Assembly (NCBI GenBank): GCA_036008175.1
Contig: DASYOB010000004.1
Span: 1 to 64,000 of the forward strand
Direction: 5' to 3'
From: DATARH01 sp036008175
GTDB taxonomy: Bacteria > Pseudomonadota > Alphaproteobacteria > ATCC43930 > CGMCC-115725
DNA: 64,000 nt
Shown here: one piece after another, positions 40,736 to 48,124 of the stretch
Layout of the letters: each line of letters starts with the position of its first letter
Position numbering within the stretch: position 1 is the first letter of the stretch
The notes under the pieces: generated by a model
Databases searched by the model: none
What the model was told of the DNA's origin: nothing
What the model saw: the letters and a program-made list of their open reading frames with translations, nothing else
Translations under genes and position numbers: made by a program

Positions 40736-41719
40736 ATGGATTCCGCTGACAGGCTTGCCGCCGCCCTCAAGGATGGCGATCGGCGAGCCCTCGCCCGTGC
40801 CGTTACGCTCGTCGAGTCGACCCGGCCCGATCACCGCCGCGAAGCCGAGCGGCTGATCGACATGATCCTCCCCGCGACCGGCGGCGCCACGCGGATCGGC
40901 ATTTCCGGCCCGCCCGGCGCCGGTAAATCGAGCTTTATCGAGCGGTTCGGCCTCGACGGCATCGAGCAAGGACACCGCATCGCGGTGCTTGCCGTCGATC
41001 CGGGCTCGAAGCGCGGCGGCGGCGCCATTCTCGGCGATAAGACGCGCATGGCCGAGCTGGCGCGTGCGCCGGCGGCGTTCATCCGCCCTTCGTCGGCGGG
41101 GGCACAAACCGGCGGAGTCGCGCGGCGGACCCGCGAGGCGATTCTCGTCTGCGAGGCGGCCGGGTTCGATACGGTGCTGGTCGAGACGGTCGGCGCCGGC
41201 CAGGCCGAGACCACAGTCGCCGAGTTGGTCGACATGTTCCTGTTGATCCTGCCGCCCGCCGCCGGCGACGAGCTGCAAGGGATAAAGCGCGGCATTGTCG
41301 AATTGGCCGATCTCGTGCTGATCAACAAGGCGGACGGCGCGCTGAAAGAGCATGCGAAGCACGCCGCCGCCGAATACGCCAACGCGTTGCGTCTCATTCG
41401 CCCAGCCAATCCCGAATGGCCGGTCCCGGTGCGCGCGATCTCGGCCCTGACCGGGAGCGGCATTGCGGGCGTGTCGGACGATGTCGGGCGGTTTCGCGCG
41501 GCACTCGAAGCCAGCGGCGCCTGGACGCGACGCCGCACCCAACAGGCGCGCGCGGCGCTCTGGACTGAGATCGGCGACAATCTTCTCGAACGCTTTCGTA
41601 CCGCCCCGGCCATAGCCGCGCGCCTCCCCGAGATCGAGCATGAGGTCACCGCCGGCCGCCGCACGCCTGCTGCCGCGGCACGGCTGCTGCTGGCAGCGTT
41701 TTTGGCCGAGCGGGATTAG
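40736..41719 (+). CDS. meaB: MeaB/ArgK-type G3E GTPase (methylmalonyl-CoA mutase chaperone)
   Basis: A 327-residue P-loop GTPase of the MeaB family, which gates loading and protects adenosylcobalamin-dependent methylmalonyl-CoA mutase. Walker A is GPPGAGKSSFIERFG, the switch region holds AVDPGSKRGGGAILGDKTRM and TGGVARRTREAI, the second GTP motif is VLVETVGAGQAETTVAELVDMF and the base-recognition motif is LINKADG. The C-terminal dimerisation arm is present. The mutase itself is not in the window. bluB 4.5 kb away is the only other cobalamin-linked gene. Confidence 0.95.
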   Translation: MDSADRLAAALKDGDRRALARAVTLVESTRPDHRREAERLIDMILPATGGATRIGISGPPGAGKSSFIERFGLDGIEQGHRIAVLAVDPGSKRGGGAILGDKTRMAELARAPAAFIRPSSAGAQTGGVARRTREAILVCEAAGFDTVLVETVGAGQAETTVAELVDMFLLILPPAAGDELQGIKRGIVELADLVLINKADGALKEHAKHAAAEYANALRLIRPANPEWPVPVRAISALTGSGIAGVSDDVGRFRAALEASGAWTRRRTQQARAALWTEIGDNLLERFRTAPAIAARLPEIEHEVTAGRRTPAAAARLLLAAFLAERD

Positions 41720-41724
41720 CCACG

Positions 41725-42171
41725 GTGCAGAGCCTCTTCTCTTTCGCCCGTCGCCACGCCGTTGTCACGGCCATGTTGCTTGCCACTCTGTCGATGAGCA
41801 TTGGCCCGGCGGCAGGTTTCGACCTGTTCGCCCAGCATCAAGTCACGGTGCAGTTCGCCACACAGAACGGCAAGCCGTTGGCGAATGCGGAGGTGCGCGT
41901 CTTCGCGCCGGGCCAGCCGAACCGCCCGGCGCTGACCGGCCATACCGACAGCGAGGGCAAATTCGAGTTCGGCGCCGACCGCGACGGCTTCTGGAGCGCC
42001 GAAGCGCGGTCCGGCGACGAGATTGCGCGGGTCATGATCCGGGTCGGCAGCAACGAGCCGCAAAAGGACGAGCCGCTGTCGCCATACTGGGTGATCGGCG
42101 GTCTCGTCCTGTTACTGATCCTGGCCTTCTGCTTTCGCATCCTGCGCACCCGCGCCCGACGGCTGCGTTGA
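41725..42171 (+). CDS. Exported Ig-like domain protein with C-terminal membrane anchor
   Basis: A 148-residue protein with a signal peptide (cut after about residue 31), a beta-sandwich resembling carboxypeptidase-regulatory or nickel-transport (NikM-like) domains (ANAEVRVFAPGQPNRPALTGHTDSEGKFEFGADRDGFWSAEA), and a C-terminal membrane helix (YWVIGGLVLLLILAFCF) followed by an Arg-rich end. Such proteins often accompany metal-uptake components, but none is here. It starts with GTG five bases after the meaB stop, so it is probably co-transcribed with meaB; the functional tie is unknown. Confidence 0.72.
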   Translation: MQSLFSFARRHAVVTAMLLATLSMSIGPAAGFDLFAQHQVTVQFATQNGKPLANAEVRVFAPGQPNRPALTGHTDSEGKFEFGADRDGFWSAEARSGDEIARVMIRVGSNEPQKDEPLSPYWVIGGLVLLLILAFCFRILRTRARRLR

Positions 42172-42188
42172 CGGGCGCTTGCGACCGA

Positions 42189-42533
42189 TCAGTAGGGGGG
42201 CGGCGGCGGGACATAGGCGCCCGGCGGCGGCGCGCCGTAGCCGCCGCCATAGCCTGGCGGCGGCGGATAATAGGCCTGCGGCGGATAGCCCGGCGGAGGC
42301 GGAGGCGGTGTCGTTGCCGCACCTGTCAGGGCACCGACCCCACCGCCGATCGCGGCGCCAAGCGCCGCGCCGTGCCCGCCCCCTGCGGCGGCGCCGATCG
42401 CCGCACCGGTGGCGGCGCCGAGCAGGCCGCCGCCAATCGTGCGCTGCGCCGGGTCATAGGGATCGGTGCAGGCCGACAGACCGAGGATCAGCGTCAGCCC
42501 CAACGCGCCGCCGGTCGTCGCTCGTATGCTCAT
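42189..42533 (-). CDS. Glycine-zipper lipoprotein with Pro/Tyr-rich tail
   Basis: A 114-residue outer-envelope lipoprotein. The lipobox is GLSAC with Cys22. Residues 33-75 form a glycine-zipper hairpin (GGGLLGAATGAAIGAAAGGGHGA and a second copy), as in 17-kDa-antigen-like and YMGG proteins that insert into the outer membrane. The C-terminal 40 residues are almost wholly Pro, Gly and Tyr. The tail composition is unusual but common in alphaproteobacterial members. It is convergent with the preceding gene and separate from the amidohydrolase upstream on its strand. Confidence 0.82.
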   Translation of the reverse strand: MSIRATTGGALGLTLILGLSACTDPYDPAQRTIGGGLLGAATGAAIGAAAGGGHGAALGAAIGGGVGALTGAATTPPPPPPGYPPQAYYPPPPGYGGGYGAPPPGAYVPPPPPY

Positions 42534-42622
42534 GTTTGCGTTTCCCCGCCTCTGCTGCAGTTAACTTAATACGCGAATATGCCGGAGCGTGTCCCCGCGA
42601 CACCATTACTCCTGCACGCGCC

Positions 42623-43462
42623 TCAGGCGCTTGCCAAAGCCGGATGCTTCCAGCCGAGCCAGTCGCAGACAGCACGGCCCATGACCAGCCCCTGGTCGCG
42701 GCCTTTCAGCCAGGGCAGCTCCTCGGTGAACATCGTCACACATTGGCGATAGCTGCACGGCATGCGGGTGATGTCGGTTCCCCAGAAGCAGCGCTGCGGC
42801 CCAAACGCGTCGAAGATCTGCTTCAGATAACCGTGAATGTTTTTGTACGGATAGGGCGCGCTCGAATAGCTCGGCGCTCCCGACATCTTGATAGCGACAT
42901 TGGGGAGCTTCGCAAGCGCCAGCGTGTCCGGTAAATCCGCCCAGGCCGCGTCGTCCGTGCCGCCGCCGCCGCCGCCGTGGCGGCCGAGGTGGTCGATGTG
43001 GATCTTGAGACCGGGATGGCTCGCGGCGATCTTGCCGAATTCCTTCATGTGGCCGCCGGCGAGCAGCCCGACCGGATAGCCCTGCTTTTCGCAAGCGCTC
43101 CAGAACCATTCGAGCGACCCGTCGCTCCAATACCGCTTTTGGTGCGGCTGATTGAACGTGAAGCGGAAGCCGAGCATCCCCGGCCGTGCGCGCCAGTTGC
43201 GGACGATCTCCTCCTTGTTTGGCGCCTCGAGGTCGAAATGGCCGAGGATGCAGAACTTGTCCGGATGCGATTTGACCGCCTCGACCGCCTGGACATTGAC
43301 CGCCTCGCCCAGAGATGACGGCGGATGCAGCACCGCGGCGTCGACCCCGGCCTCTTTCATCTCGGCCAGCGCGTCATTGACGTCATAGGTCGGGATCTGC
43401 CGGTGATGCGCCGACATCTTGCCGTTTTCCCAAATGTGGATCTGCGAATCGACGATCAGCAT
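42623..43462 (-). CDS. Amidohydrolase 2 family (TIM-barrel) hydrolase or decarboxylase
   Basis: A 279-residue metal-dependent amidohydrolase. Visible motifs are VDSQIHIWE at the N-terminus (a variant of the HxH metal pair with Gln in place of the first His), GLKIHIDHLGRHGG in the middle (His ligand) and CFWGTDITRMPC near the end (catalytic Asp). The family includes 2-pyrone-4,6-dicarboxylate lactonases and aromatic decarboxylases. A run of six Gly lies after the mid-protein His. It follows sdhB on the same strand by 40 bases, which may place it in the sdh transcript. Confidence 0.85.
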   Translation of the reverse strand: MLIVDSQIHIWENGKMSAHHRQIPTYDVNDALAEMKEAGVDAAVLHPPSSLGEAVNVQAVEAVKSHPDKFCILGHFDLEAPNKEEIVRNWRARPGMLGFRFTFNQPHQKRYWSDGSLEWFWSACEKQGYPVGLLAGGHMKEFGKIAASHPGLKIHIDHLGRHGGGGGGTDDAAWADLPDTLALAKLPNVAIKMSGAPSYSSAPYPYKNIHGYLKQIFDAFGPQRCFWGTDITRMPCSYRQCVTMFTEELPWLKGRDQGLVMGRAVCDWLGWKHPALASA

Positions 43463-43502
43463 CGCTTCTCTCCCCTAGTTGAGGATCGGTTTTGAGCCGC
43501 AA

Positions 43503-44282
43503 TCAGCGGCGCAGGACCAAGAGCTTCTTGATCTCGGCGATAGCCTTGGCCGGGTTGAGGTTCTTCGGGCAGGTCTTGGTGCAGTTCATGATCGTGTGGC
43601 AGCGGTACAGCCGGAACGGGTCCTCCAACGCATCAAGCCGGTCGCCGGTCTTCTCGTCACGGCTGTCGGCGATCCAGCGATAAGCCTGCAGCAATACCGC
43701 GGGACCGAGATACCGCTCGCCGTTCCACCAATAGGACGGGCAAGCAGTCGAGCAGCAAAAGCACAGGATGCATTCCCACAGCCCGTCGAGCTTTTCGCGC
43801 TCCTCGATCGATTGCGGCCACTCCTTGTCCGGCGGCGCCGTGCTCTCGGTCTGCAGCCAGGGCTGGATCGAGCGGTACTGCGCGTAGATGTGCGTCAGGT
43901 CGGGCACCAGGTCCTTGACGACCGGCATGTGCGGCAAGGGGTAGATCCGCACATCCCCCTTGATGTCGTCGATCGCCTTGATGCAGGCCAGCGTGTTGGT
44001 GCCGTCGATGTTCATCGCGCAGGAGCCGCAGACCCCTTCGCGGCAGGAGCGGCGGAAGGTCAGCGTCGTGTCGATCTCGTTCTTGATCTTGATCAGCGCG
44101 TCGAGAACCATCGGCCCACAATCGGCGAGGTCGACCGAATAGGTGTCGACGACCGGGTTACTGCCGCTCTCGGGGTTCCAGCGATAGATCCGGAAACGGC
44201 GCGACCGTTGCGGGCTTGCCGGCGCCGGCCAGGTCGTGCCCGTGCCGATCTTGGAATTGGCGGGAAGCGTAAATTCCGCCAC
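43503..44282 (-). CDS. sdhB: Succinate dehydrogenase iron-sulfur subunit
   Basis: A 259-residue SdhB. The plant-type 2Fe-2S cluster ligands are in CREGVCGSCAMNIDGTNTLAC, and the 4Fe-4S and 3Fe-4S cluster ligands in the ECILCFCCSTACPSYWW and CHTIMNCTKTCPKNLNP regions. This subunit carries electrons from FAD in SdhA to ubiquinone at the membrane. Its start lies two bases after the sdhA stop, confirming the operon. Length is typical. Confidence 0.97.
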   Translation of the reverse strand: MAEFTLPANSKIGTGTTWPAPASPQRSRRFRIYRWNPESGSNPVVDTYSVDLADCGPMVLDALIKIKNEIDTTLTFRRSCREGVCGSCAMNIDGTNTLACIKAIDDIKGDVRIYPLPHMPVVKDLVPDLTHIYAQYRSIQPWLQTESTAPPDKEWPQSIEEREKLDGLWECILCFCCSTACPSYWWNGERYLGPAVLLQAYRWIADSRDEKTGDRLDALEDPFRLYRCHTIMNCTKTCPKNLNPAKAIAEIKKLLVLRR

Positions 44283-44283
44283 G

Positions 44284-46077
44284 TCAGTAGGTCCGCGCCT
44301 TCGGCGGGAAGGCCTGGACCTCGTTCGACAGCGTGAACAGGTGCACCGGGCGGTAGCCGATCGTCACATCGGTGTCGCCATTGAGCCAGGCAACGGTGTG
44401 CTTCAGCCAGTTTTCGTCGTCGCGCTCCGGGAAATCGTCGCGCGCGTGGGCGCCGCGGCTCTCGGTGCGGTTCTCCGCCGAATGTAACGCCACCACCGCC
44501 TGCTCCAGCAGGTTTTGCAGCTCCAGCGCCTCCATCAAATCGCTGTTCCAGATCATCGAGCGATCGGAAATGCTCAGATCGGCGTAGCTCCGCGCCACTC
44601 GGTCGATCCGCTCCACTCCGTCGCGCAGCACCTGGGCGGTGCGGAACACCGCGCAATTGTTCTGCATGGTCCGCTGCATCTCGGTACGGATCTCGGCGGT
44701 CTTGCGCCCGCCCTTGGAACGGCGCACGGCATCGAGCCGGGTGAGCGCCTGCTCCCCGGCGCTCGCCGGCAACGGCGGATGCGCGGAGCCGGGCCGGACC
44801 ACCTCCACGGCGCGATGCGCGGCGGCGCGGCCGAACACGACGATGTCCAACAGCGAATTGCAGCCAAGCCGGTTGGCGCCGTGCACCGAGACGCAGGCCG
44901 CCTCGCCGACCGCCATCAGCCCGGGGACGATCGCATCGGGATCACTCTCGGTCGGACGGATCACCTCGCCACGGTAGTTCGTCGGAATGCCGCCCATGTC
45001 GTAATGCACAGTCGGCAATACCGGGATCGGCTCGCGGGTGACATCGACTCCGGAGAAGATCTTCGCCGTCTCCGAGATGCCCGGCAGCCGCTGGTGCAAG
45101 ATAGCCGGATCCAGATGCTCTAGATGGAGCAGGATGTGGTCCTTCTCCGGGCCGCAGCCGCGCCCTTCGAAGATCTCGACCGTCATCGCCCGGCTGACCA
45201 CGTCGCGTGAGGCGAGATCCTTGGCGTGCGGCGCGTAGCGCTCCATGAAGCGCTCGCCTTCGCTGTTGGTTAGATACCCGCCCTCGCCGCGCGCCCCCTC
45301 GGTGATCAGACAGCCGGCGCCATAGATCCCGGTCGGGTGAAACTGGATGAACTCCATGTCCTGCAACGGCAGGCCAGCGCGCAGCACCATCGCGTTGCCG
45401 TCGCCGGTGCAGGTGTGCGCCGAGGTACAGGTCAAATAGGTGCGGCCGTACCCGCCGGTGGCAAGGATCACCATGTGCGCGCGGAAGCGGTGGATCGAGC
45501 CGTCTTCCAGGTTCCACGCGATGACCCCGCGGCAGGCGCCCTCCTCGTCCATGATCAGGTCGAGGGCGAAATACTCGACGAAGAACTCGGCGTTGTGGCG
45601 CAGCGACTGCTGGTACAGTGCGTGCAAGATGGCATGGCCAGTGCGGTCGGCGGCGGCGCAGGCGCGGTTGGCCGGGGCGCCGTCGCCATACTCCATCATG
45701 TGGCCGCCGAAGGGGCGCTGATAGATCTCGCCCGCCTCGGTGCGCGAGAACGGCACGCCGAAATGCTCGAGCTCGATGACCGCCGGGATCGCCTGCCGGC
45801 ACATATATTCGATCGCGTCCTGGTCGCCGAGCCAGTCGGAGCCCTTGACCGTGTCGTACATATGCCAGCGCCAGTCGTCGTCGCTCATGTTGCCGAGCGC
45901 GGCGGCAATGCCGCCCTGCGCCGAGACGGTGTGGCTGCGGGTCGGGAATACCTTGCTGATGCAGGCGGTCTTCAGTCCTTCGAGGGTCGTTCCCAGGGTC
46001 GCCCGCAACCCGGCGCCGCCGGCGCCAACGACAACGACATCGTAGGTATGTTCGGTGATCGGATAGGCGGCTGGCAT
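44284..46077 (-). CDS. sdhA: Succinate dehydrogenase flavoprotein subunit
   Basis: A 597-residue SdhA, the catalytic flavoprotein of complex II that oxidises succinate to fumarate. The dinucleotide-binding motif VVVGAGGAGLRA (about 14-25), the FAD-linking His in TRSHTVSAQGGIAAALG, the substrate-site HPTGIYGAGCLITEGARGEGG, the catalytic-Arg region and the C-terminal ESRGAHARDDFPERDD are intact. ATG 46077 was chosen because SdhA proteins start like this; the frame stays open upstream. It lies 19 bases after sdhD. Confidence 0.97.
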   Translation of the reverse strand: MPAAYPITEHTYDVVVVGAGGAGLRATLGTTLEGLKTACISKVFPTRSHTVSAQGGIAAALGNMSDDDWRWHMYDTVKGSDWLGDQDAIEYMCRQAIPAVIELEHFGVPFSRTEAGEIYQRPFGGHMMEYGDGAPANRACAAADRTGHAILHALYQQSLRHNAEFFVEYFALDLIMDEEGACRGVIAWNLEDGSIHRFRAHMVILATGGYGRTYLTCTSAHTCTGDGNAMVLRAGLPLQDMEFIQFHPTGIYGAGCLITEGARGEGGYLTNSEGERFMERYAPHAKDLASRDVVSRAMTVEIFEGRGCGPEKDHILLHLEHLDPAILHQRLPGISETAKIFSGVDVTREPIPVLPTVHYDMGGIPTNYRGEVIRPTESDPDAIVPGLMAVGEAACVSVHGANRLGCNSLLDIVVFGRAAAHRAVEVVRPGSAHPPLPASAGEQALTRLDAVRRSKGGRKTAEIRTEMQRTMQNNCAVFRTAQVLRDGVERIDRVARSYADLSISDRSMIWNSDLMEALELQNLLEQAVVALHSAENRTESRGAHARDDFPERDDENWLKHTVAWLNGDTDVTIGYRPVHLFTLSNEVQAFPPKARTY

Positions 46078-46096
46078 GACGCAGCTCTTTCTATGG

Positions 46097-46486
46097 TCAG
46101 GCGCGGAGCGCCATCGTGAGCACGGCGAGAATGCCGCGGACCGCAAACAGGATGCAAAGGAGGCGCATCAGCAGCAACGCGGCCAGCCGCATCGCCTCGC
46201 GATGAACATAGTCTTCGATCACGACCTGGAGCCCGAGCGCGGTGTGATAGAAGACCGCAACCAGCAGCAAGATCAGGAATACCGCCGGCATTGGGCTTTT
46301 GACCCAGGCGACGAACGCGGCATGGTCGGCGCCGATCATACTGATCACCGCGATCACGAACCACAGCGTTAGCGGCACCAGTGCCAAGGCACTGACGCGC
46401 TGACGCCACCAATGCCCGACCCCTTCCTTGGCCGAGCCAAGGCCGATCGCGCGGCCCAAGGATGAGCGCATCGGGCTCATCGCCAT
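46097..46486 (-). CDS. sdhD: Succinate dehydrogenase membrane anchor subunit SdhD
   Basis: A 129-residue protein with three membrane helices (about residues 33-52, 66-88 and 103-126). Conserved points are the N-terminal GLGSAKEGVGHWWRQRVSAL and the haem-side GLQVVIEDYVH motif with its His and Asp-Tyr pair. It anchors the dehydrogenase to the inner membrane and helps form the quinone site. Its ATG shares one base with the sdhC stop (TGATG), so the two are translationally coupled. Confidence 0.93.
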   Translation of the reverse strand: MAMSPMRSSLGRAIGLGSAKEGVGHWWRQRVSALALVPLTLWFVIAVISMIGADHAAFVAWVKSPMPAVFLILLLVAVFYHTALGLQVVIEDYVHREAMRLAALLLMRLLCILFAVRGILAVLTMALRA

Positions 46487-46878
46487 CAATGGCTCCAATG
46501 CGAAAGGCCAGCGATCCAGGCGAGAATCGTCAACACCGCGGTCGCCGCCAATACCGCCCAGCCGCCGGCGTAGACGCTCCTCAAATCGAGCCCGTAGCCT
46601 GCATCCCACAGCAGATGCCGGACGCCGTTGCACAGATGATAGAACAGCGCCACGCTCCACCCGAACAACAACAGCAATCCGAGCCACGACCCGAGAAAAT
46701 GCTGAACCACGGCATAGGGTCCGGGCCCGTCGGAGGCGGCGCCGAGCCACCACACCAGCAGGATCGCCCCGAAGCTCAGCGCCACGCCGGTCGCGCGGTG
46801 CAGGATCGACAGGACCGAGGTGAGCTGCCAGCGGTAGACTTGAAGGTGCGGCGAGAGCGGCCGCTCGGCTTGCGTCAT
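46486..46878 (-). CDS. sdhC: Succinate dehydrogenase cytochrome b556 subunit SdhC
   Basis: A 130-residue, three-helix membrane protein. The SdhC signature RPLSPHLQVYRWQLTSVLSILHRATGVAL is at residues 6-34 and the haem-ligand His is in LFYHLCNGVRHLLWDAG. It is the first gene of sdhC-sdhD-sdhA-sdhB, the usual order in alphaproteobacteria. The start codon immediately follows a 12-base palindrome that overlaps the expected ribosome site. Confidence 0.94.
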   Translation of the reverse strand: MTQAERPLSPHLQVYRWQLTSVLSILHRATGVALSFGAILLVWWLGAASDGPGPYAVVQHFLGSWLGLLLLFGWSVALFYHLCNGVRHLLWDAGYGLDLRSVYAGGWAVLAATAVLTILAWIAGLSHWSH

Positions 46879-46890
46879 CGGAAATTTCCG
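46879..46890. promoter_or_regulatory. 12-bp palindrome covering the sdhC ribosome-binding region
   Basis: CGGAAATTTCCG is self-complementary and directly abuts the sdhC ATG. The only purine-rich ribosome site (GGAAA) lies within it. A perfect palindrome can bind a dimeric regulator or pair between transcripts; as a hairpin it has too small a loop to be stable. A role in controlling the sdh operon is only inferred. Confidence 0.4.
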
Positions 46891-46998
46891 AAAATGCGGC
46901 TTTTAGCTGGCCTTTGACTTAGACGGCCAACCCAGGGGTGTCAACGGAGCGGGGACGGCGGAAATCGCTGGCTGATATGAGAGAGCCCGGCGAATGCG

Positions 46999-48087
46999 TC
47001 ATGCGCCCCGGCGCTCGAAATCGATGCGCGGGTCGATCAGCATGTACGTCAGGTCGCTGATCAGCTTCAGGGCCAGCCCGATCAGCGTGAACACGTAGAG
47101 CGTCGCGAACATGATCGGATAGTCGCGGTTGATCGCCGCATCGAAACCCAAAAGCCCGAGCCCGTCGAGCGAGAAGATCACCTCGATCAGCAGCGAGCCA
47201 GTGAACAGGATACCGATGAACGCCGCCGGAAAGCCGGCGACGACCAGCAGCATCGCGTTCCGGAAAACATGGCCGTAGAGAACGCGCCGCTCCCTCAACC
47301 CTTTCGCCCGCGCTGTCAGCACGTACTGTTTGTTGACCTCGTCGAGAAAGCAATTCTTGGTCAGCATGGTCAGGGTGGCGAAGCCGCCGATGACCAGCGC
47401 GATGATCGGCAGGGCGATGTGCCAGAAATAGTCGAGTATCTTGTGCGGCCAGTCGAACGACGCCCAATTATCGCTGACCAGCCCGCGCAGCGGAAAGATC
47501 GAGAAGTAGCTGCCGCCGGCGAACAGCACGATCAGCAGCACCGCGAACAGAAAGCTCGGCACCGCGTAGCCGACGATAATGACCGCGCTCGACCAGACAT
47601 CGAATCGGCTGCCGTCGCGCACCGCCTTCCGGATGCCGAGCGGGATCGACACGAGATAGGTGATCAGGGTCGTCCACAACCCGATCGAGATTGAGACCGG
47701 CAATTTGTCACGAATAAGCGAGACGACGCTGCGGTCCTGGAAGAAGCTGTTGCCGAAGTCGAAGGTCAAATAGTTCTTCATCATCATAACGAACCGGTCG
47801 AGCGGCGGCTTGTCGAAGCCGTACTGCTTTTCCAGCTGCCTGATGAAGGCGGGGTCAAGCCCGCGGGCGCCGCGATATTGGCTTTCACCGGAACTCGGAG
47901 CATTTTTTAGTTCGCCGCCGGTGCCGCTGATCCGCTCGGTGGCGCTGATATCGTTGCCTTTGAGCTTTGCGATCATCTGCTGGACCGGCCCACCCGGCGC
48001 CGCCTGCACGATGACGAAGTTGACGACCATGATCGCGAACAAGGTCGGGATCATCAGGAGGATGCGCCGGATTGCGTAAGCTATCAT
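46999..48087 (-). CDS. yejB: YejB-type oligopeptide/microcin C ABC transporter permease
   Basis: A 362-residue permease of the YejABEF system, which imports peptides and microcin C-like compounds. The first helix (RRILLMIPTLFAIMVVNFVIVQAAPGGP) is followed by a long periplasmic insert typical of YejB (about 35-95, ATERISGTGGELKN), and the EAA loop is seen near AKGLRERRVLYGHVFRNAMLL. About six membrane helices. It starts 37 bases after yejA. In known operons yejE and yejF follow; here sdhC lies downstream instead, so the second permease and ATPase are missing from this locus. Confidence 0.92.
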   Translation of the reverse strand: MIAYAIRRILLMIPTLFAIMVVNFVIVQAAPGGPVQQMIAKLKGNDISATERISGTGGELKNAPSSGESQYRGARGLDPAFIRQLEKQYGFDKPPLDRFVMMMKNYLTFDFGNSFFQDRSVVSLIRDKLPVSISIGLWTTLITYLVSIPLGIRKAVRDGSRFDVWSSAVIIVGYAVPSFLFAVLLIVLFAGGSYFSIFPLRGLVSDNWASFDWPHKILDYFWHIALPIIALVIGGFATLTMLTKNCFLDEVNKQYVLTARAKGLRERRVLYGHVFRNAMLLVVAGFPAAFIGILFTGSLLIEVIFSLDGLGLLGFDAAINRDYPIMFATLYVFTLIGLALKLISDLTYMLIDPRIDFERRGA

Positions 48088-48124
48088 GGCTGACCCTGGC
48101 CGCCCTCACTCGTGAGGGGAAGGT

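Noticed and set aside
40125..40738. ATGCTAGATG occurring at 40125 and 40729 as a regulatory repeat
   Set aside because: A single 10-base match around start-proximal sequences 600 bases apart is easily chance, and the contexts differ.
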